Shown here one piece after another: positions 29,839-33,611 of a stretch of DNA of 33,611 nt. This DNA is from an uncultured Bacilli bacterium (GTDB lineage Bacteria; Bacillota_I; Bacilli_A; RF39; UBA660). The notes beneath the pieces were generated by a model. That model saw only the letters and a program-made list of their open reading frames with translations, made no database searches and was not told the DNA's origin. Within the stretch, counting starts at the first letter, position 1, and every line of letters starts with the position of its first letter. The position numbers and the translations under genes were made by a program. The stretch covers positions 1 through 33,611 of the forward strand of contig CANQDC010000007.1 in the NCBI GenBank assembly GCA_947591455.1, read 5' to 3'.

Positions 29839-30966
29839 CTAATACGCCATTAATGGAACATTTTTGGGATCCATTCCATTGTTTCGTAAATAATCAATTG
29901 CACTTGTTAGTTCATCTTTTGTATATTTTTCTAAAATACTTGGATTTAAATAAACATCAATAGGTTCTTTCCCAACAGATAATAAAGCATTAATTTTATC
30001 CTCTAAATGTTCATCAAGCATTAATGAAGCATGATTAATAAAAATATCCACTCCTATACCAGATTTTTTAACATACGATACATTTTTCTTAATTAACTCT
30101 TCATCTAAATTAGCATTTAAATAATCAATTTCTTGTCCTGTAAAATCTAAATAATTGATACCCAAATTATCTAAAAGCGTCAAAAGTTCATTTGGCTTTT
30201 CTGATTCTTCGGGTTCAAAAGAAACATCAACAGCAGGTTCTTCAACAATTTTTACACTTTCTTCTACGACTGGTTCAGCATTTTTAGCTTCCACAATGAC
30301 TTCGCTAATCGTCTTTCCACTTTTTTCCTTTTCTTTAACTTTTTCATCATAACTAAATAAAGCATCTTCTGGGAACATTAATATTTTCGCAGCTTCCCTT
30401 TGTTCTTCTTCTGTAAAATTAAATTGTTCTAGTAAAGAAGTGATTGAATCTCTGGTAATATTAATTCGACCTGATAAAGCTAAATCAAAATATTCATTTA
30501 ATTTTTCTTGATTGGCTAAAGCAGCATCTTTTCGTATAGCCAGTTCATCAATAGTAGTAATGGCTGTATTCATTTCTTCCTCTACTTTTAATAGTTGGTC
30601 TTCTGCTTTTTTAGTATCTGAAACAACAGTATCTATTGTACGTGGTAAGGATCTATTTAATTTTTCTACTAATCCATCTGGATCAAAATCAATATGCAAA
30701 CGATCTAAAACAGTAGCATATTCCTCACGATCAATTCCTGTTAAAAGTTCAATTAATTTTTCGCCTTGATCATTTAATTCTTCATGTTGTTTTTCTAAAT
30801 CTGCAATTTTTTCTTGTAAATTTTTCTTTTCTTCTGTTGTTCTGGCTTTTGTTTCTTCTGCTTTATTTTTTTGCTTATCCATTTCCACTAAAACAACACT
30901 ATCTTCTCCACGTAAATTGTATAACTTATCTAACAAACTACTTACATCCGGCGCTAAGGCTTTCAT
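29839..30966 (-). CDS. Coiled-coil plus C-terminal helical-repeat protein of unknown function (start refined to MKALAPDV)
   Basis: Central coiled coil (KNKAEETKARTTEEKKNLQEKIADLEKQHEELNDQGEKL), C-terminal repeats with mTERF-like spacing; AGGGAGTG RBS. Confidence 0.75.
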   Translation of the reverse strand: MKALAPDVSSLLDKLYNLRGEDSVVLVEMDKQKNKAEETKARTTEEKKNLQEKIADLEKQHEELNDQGEKLIELLTGIDREEYATVLDRLHIDFDPDGLVEKLNRSLPRTIDTVVSDTKKAEDQLLKVEEEMNTAITTIDELAIRKDAALANQEKLNEYFDLALSGRINITRDSITSLLEQFNFTEEEQREAAKILMFPEDALFSYDEKVKEKEKSGKTISEVIVEAKNAEPVVEESVKIVEEPAVDVSFEPEESEKPNELLTLLDNLGINYLDFTGQEIDYLNANLDEELIKKNVSYVKKSGIGVDIFINHASLMLDEHLEDKINALLSVGKEPIDVYLNPSILEKYTKDELTSAIDYLRNNGMDPKNVPLMAY

Positions 30967-30993
30967 ACTAATCACTCCCTTATTCTAACCATC

Positions 30994-31022
30994 ATTATAG
31001 CAAAACCTTTTTAAAAAGTAAA
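30994..31022 (-). promoter_or_regulatory. Promoter of helical-repeat cluster
   Basis: Minus strand TTTACT - 17 nt - TATAAT with TGC extended -10. Confidence 0.75.
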
Positions 31023-31161
31023 TAACATATATTTTATTTAGCTTAGAAAGTGCTTAAATCGCTTCCTTGCAAAAAAAAAGTACCCAATTCTTTAGATAAA
31101 AAAAGAACTGATATTTCTAACAATTCCTTTATCTATTGAATGGCCAAAAGCCTTGAATTCA

Positions 31162-31235
31162 TGGCAGGGGATGAGAGAATCGAACTCCCAACTAAAGTTT
31201 TGGAGACTCCTATTATACCATTTAACTAATCCCCT
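31162..31235 (-). tRNA. trnW: tRNA-Trp (anticodon CCA)
   Basis: Minus strand AGGGGAT TA GTTA...TAAT A GGAGT CTCCAAA ACTTT AGTTG GGGAG TTCGATT CTCTC ATCCCCT G CCA; full cloverleaf, G73, encoded CCA. Confidence 0.95.
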
Positions 31236-31312
31236 AAAAATTGAACAAGTTTATTATAACAAATCCTTAACTTTTTAGCAAATACTTTCATACAATACTT
31301 TAGGTGAAGATT

Positions 31313-31735
31313 ATGCTAATTAATTATACGCCAAAAGAAATGGAATTATTAGCTCGTATCATGCGAGCAGAAGCTCTAGCAGAAGGAAATTTAGGAATGC
31401 TTATGGTTGGAAACGTCGTTATTAATCGAGCAGTTGCCAATTGTCTAACTTTTACAAATATCAGAAGTATTACAGACGCCATTTATCAAAAAAATCAATT
31501 TTCTGGTATTAATAATTCACTTTTTGAAGCATCTCCAACTACTTTAGAAAAAGATTTAGCCCAAAGAGTTTTACGTGGTGAATATTACTATCCTGCTACT
31601 CATGCCCTATGGTTTTATGCTCCTGCTAAAAATACCTCTTGCCAAAATACTTGGTACGATCAAGCCTATGCCGGAAGCTATAGAAATCATTGTTTTTACA
31701 GACCAGACGCAGGAGTATGTAAAGAATTATATTGA
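31313..31735 (+). CDS. SleB/CwlJ-type cell wall hydrolase (Hydrolase_2)
   Basis: LLARIMRAEALAEGNLGMLMVGNVVINRAV, ITDAIYQKNQFSGI, RVLRGEYYYPATHALWFYAP; RBS AGGTGA before ATG. Confidence 0.88.
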   Translation: MLINYTPKEMELLARIMRAEALAEGNLGMLMVGNVVINRAVANCLTFTNIRSITDAIYQKNQFSGINNSLFEASPTTLEKDLAQRVLRGEYYYPATHALWFYAPAKNTSCQNTWYDQAYAGSYRNHCFYRPDAGVCKELY

Positions 31736-31785
31736 AGCCTGAAAAGGCTTTTTATAATGCAAAAAAACAATCAAAGATTGTTTAT
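31733..31785. terminator. Convergent terminators of the SleB-like gene (+) and LysM gene (-)
   Basis: AGCC-TGAAAA-GGCTTTTTAT on + and AAACAATC-TTT-GATTGTTTTTTT on -. Confidence 0.75.
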
Positions 31786-32393
31786 CATGGAATTAAAAGT
31801 TTTTGACCAATAGTTAATGTACTAGTCGCTAAATTATTTAAAGATTGAATCGCACTAACCGTTGTATTATATTTTCTTGCAATAGCATACAAGGTATCTC
31901 CTGCCTGAACTATATATACTTGATTCATTTGGGTAGAATTTGGAATAATTAATCTTTGTCCTACACTAAGTAAACTACTCGTAAGATTATTAATAGTCAT
32001 GATTTCTTTAACAGTTGTTCCAAACATATTTGCTATTTTATACAAACTATCTCCCCTTTGAACAACATAATAATTATCAGCCATTTCATCATCTTCCGGT
32101 TTTATTTTTAATACTTGGCCGATACTTAAAGTATTATTTACTAAATTATTTAATGCTTTTAGTTGATCTACAGAAAGATTATTTTTTCTTGCTATAGAAT
32201 ATAATGTATCTCCAGCTTGAACTATATATGTATCCATTTCTTTAGGAATCTCTTCTTTTATTTTTAATACTTGACCAACACTTAATGCATTACTTGTTAA
32301 ATTATTCATTCTTTTTAATTCATCAACTGTAATTCCATTTTTCTTTGCAATACTCCATAAAGTATCTCCTGATACATTTTTTATGTAGTATTT
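31785..32393 (-). pseudogene. 5'-truncated multi-LysM cell-wall-binding protein
   Basis: LysM units (YIVQAGDTLYSIARK, YYVVQRGDSLYKIANMF, YIVQAGDTLYAIARK) plus an upstream in-frame LysM KYYIKNVSGDTLWSIAKKNGITVDELKRMNN with no start codon, preceded by in-frame TAA at 32394-32396. Confidence 0.75.
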
Positions 32394-32416
32394 TTAAATG
32401 TAAATATAATATCTAT
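32392..32416. repeat. Direct repeat copy 1 (25 nt, 1 mismatch to 33054-33078)
   Basis: ttttaaatgtaaatataatatctat versus ttttaaatgtaaatattatatctat. Confidence 0.85.
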
Positions 32417-32489
32417 TTCAAATAGATAATAATGTTATTTTATATAAATTTTTATTTCTAAAACACTATATTATTCCTGTTTTTCTTTT

Positions 32490-32960
32490 TTATTTTAATT
32501 TACTTTGTTCATTTTTTCTCTCAAAATATTGCATATAATCATTATAGTATACTTTAATGACATCAATAGGTTTTAAATTATGAAAGCATCTATATTGAGT
32601 TGTATTTTGTCGATTATCTCTTACTATTGAATCATCTTTTTCAAAAACATAAACATAGCCATATAACTCATCTGGCAAATTATCTGCCTCAAATGACATC
32701 ACTGGTAATTCCCCATTATTATTTATTGAAAAAGAATAATGGTTATTAAACTCTTTTATTTTATTTCTAAAAGAATATGCAACTGCTGTAAAAAAATAAC
32801 TAGTTAGAAAAATAGCATTATCTTCATTTTCAATATTTTTATCATCGTAAGATTGCTTTGGTTCTAACTGCTCAATTTCAACTGGACTTCCATGAAATAA
32901 ATACTTAGGTTCAAAAATATTCTGAGATTGATATTCATCTATTTTTGTCATTAAATTCAC
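32490..32960 (-). CDS. Possible ADP-ribosyltransferase-fold-like protein (cargo of integrative element)
   Basis: YLFHGSPVEIEQLEPKQSYD..., AIFLTSYFFTAVAYSFR pattern reminiscent of YHGS/T-type ART-like families; adjacent to recombinase. Confidence 0.4.
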   Translation of the reverse strand: MNLMTKIDEYQSQNIFEPKYLFHGSPVEIEQLEPKQSYDDKNIENEDNAIFLTSYFFTAVAYSFRNKIKEFNNHYSFSINNNGELPVMSFEADNLPDELYGYVYVFEKDDSIVRDNRQNTTQYRCFHNLKPIDVIKVYYNDYMQYFERKNEQSKLK

Positions 32961-33045
32961 TTCCCATTTAGTTATACATCAAATAAGAAAAATTTTCTAC
33001 TTAGACTAAATTTTTATTCAAGATTACAATTTAAATACACTTTTA

Positions 33046-33611
33046 TTAAAAACTTTTAAATGTAAATATTATATCTATCCTTTTATCTTGATAGATATAG
33101 ATTTTTTCAATTAAATTTATTATTAATTCTCTTGTTAGCTCCTCTATTGATAAAAATTCATCAATGTATTTTTTTATTTGTTTATTATCTATTTTATTTG
33201 AAACTATTTGTTCATTTTTAAGATTATCAATTCTCTTTTTATTATCATCTATTTCTTTTTTTATATTTTCACTTATTCTTAAATATTGTGATTCGTCTAG
33301 TATACCTTTTAATCTATCCATATAAGTTTTATCTAAATTTTCAGTTAACTTTTTATTGATAATTTCTAGACTTTCGATTTGTTTTTTTAGTTTTAAAGTA
33401 TTGTCTTCAAAAGTTACATTTTCAATAGAATCCTTTATTTTATTTTTATCTAAATATTTTCTACATACATCTTTAATATTATCTAAAATAACACTCTCCA
33501 ATATTTCATAATTATTTGTATGTGTTGTACAAACATGGTATTTTGAATATGTTCTATAATAATCACAAGTAGTGTAACTTCTTCCTGTTTTATTTTGATA
33601 TCTTATTGTTA
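33046..33611 (-). CDS. Large serine recombinase, C-terminal part (runs off window)
   Basis: In-frame reading continues to window edge: zinc-ribbon-like TIRYQNKTGRSYTTCDYYRTYSKYHVCTTHTNNYEILESVILDNIKDV, coiled coil, YMDRLKGILDESQYLRISENI, ELTRELIINLIEKIYIYQDKRIDIIFTFKSF. Confidence 0.85.
   Translation of the reverse strand, partial: TIRYQNKTGRSYTTCDYYRTYSKYHVCTTHTNNYEILESVILDNIKDVCRKYLDKNKIKDSIENVTFEDNTLKLKKQIESLEIINKKLTENLDKTYMDRLKGILDESQYLRISENIKKEIDDNKKRIDNLKNEQIVSNKIDNKQIKKYIDEFLSIEELTRELIINLIEKIYIYQDKRIDIIFTFKSF
33054..33078. repeat. Direct repeat copy 2, within the recombinase 3' end
   Basis: ttttaaatgtaaatattatatctat. Confidence 0.85.

Noticed and set aside
31875-32230. Tandem repeats in 31.8-32.3 kb as CRISPR-like or satellite array
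   Set aside because: They are coding LysM repeats (GDTLYSIARK-type) with divergent nucleotides, not a spacer array.
31785-32309. LysM ORF as an intact gene starting at MNNLTS
   Set aside because: That Met is inside a LysM repeat; in-frame LysM sequence extends upstream to a stop with no start codon, so it was called truncated.

Overview
AT-rich, strongly minus-strand-biased chromosomal window, probably from an uncultured low-GC Firmicute/Bacilli lineage (Tenericutes-like; taxonomy is inference). On the minus strand, right to left, the core is: an integrative-element end (partial large serine recombinase and a possible ART-like cargo gene) next to a 5'-truncated LysM gene; a SleB/CwlJ-type hydrolase on the + strand; tRNA-Trp; a three-gene cluster of unknown helical-repeat proteins; pcrA-ligA; a degenerate GGDEF sensor; YihY; rlmB-sigH-like sigma-secE-nusG; an L1-type leader with rplK-rplA; an L10 leader with rplJ-rplL; a divergent XRE regulator / C-type-lectin-like surface protein pair around a 12-bp dyad; parA-parB-mscS-DUF951-AbgT-ychF-BI-1; rpsF-ssb-rpsR; orphan membrane proteins; and rpsL-rpsG-fusA. 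Most notable: (1) the XRE/surface-protein module with a sigma-A promoter embedded in a perfect 12-bp inverted repeat and two tight hairpins at the 3' end of the lectin-like domain; (2) rlmB has no ATG/GTG/TTG at its conserved N-terminus and appears to start at AUU behind a perfect AGGAGG; (3) the LysM gene truncated at the element border, with a 25-bp near-identical repeat shared with the recombinase 3' end; (4) the three-gene helical-repeat operon; (5) a rearranged ribosomal neighbourhood lacking rpoBC between rplL and rpsL. No CRISPR array, rRNA or complete defence system was seen. All family calls were made by eye from the translations, with no database search.
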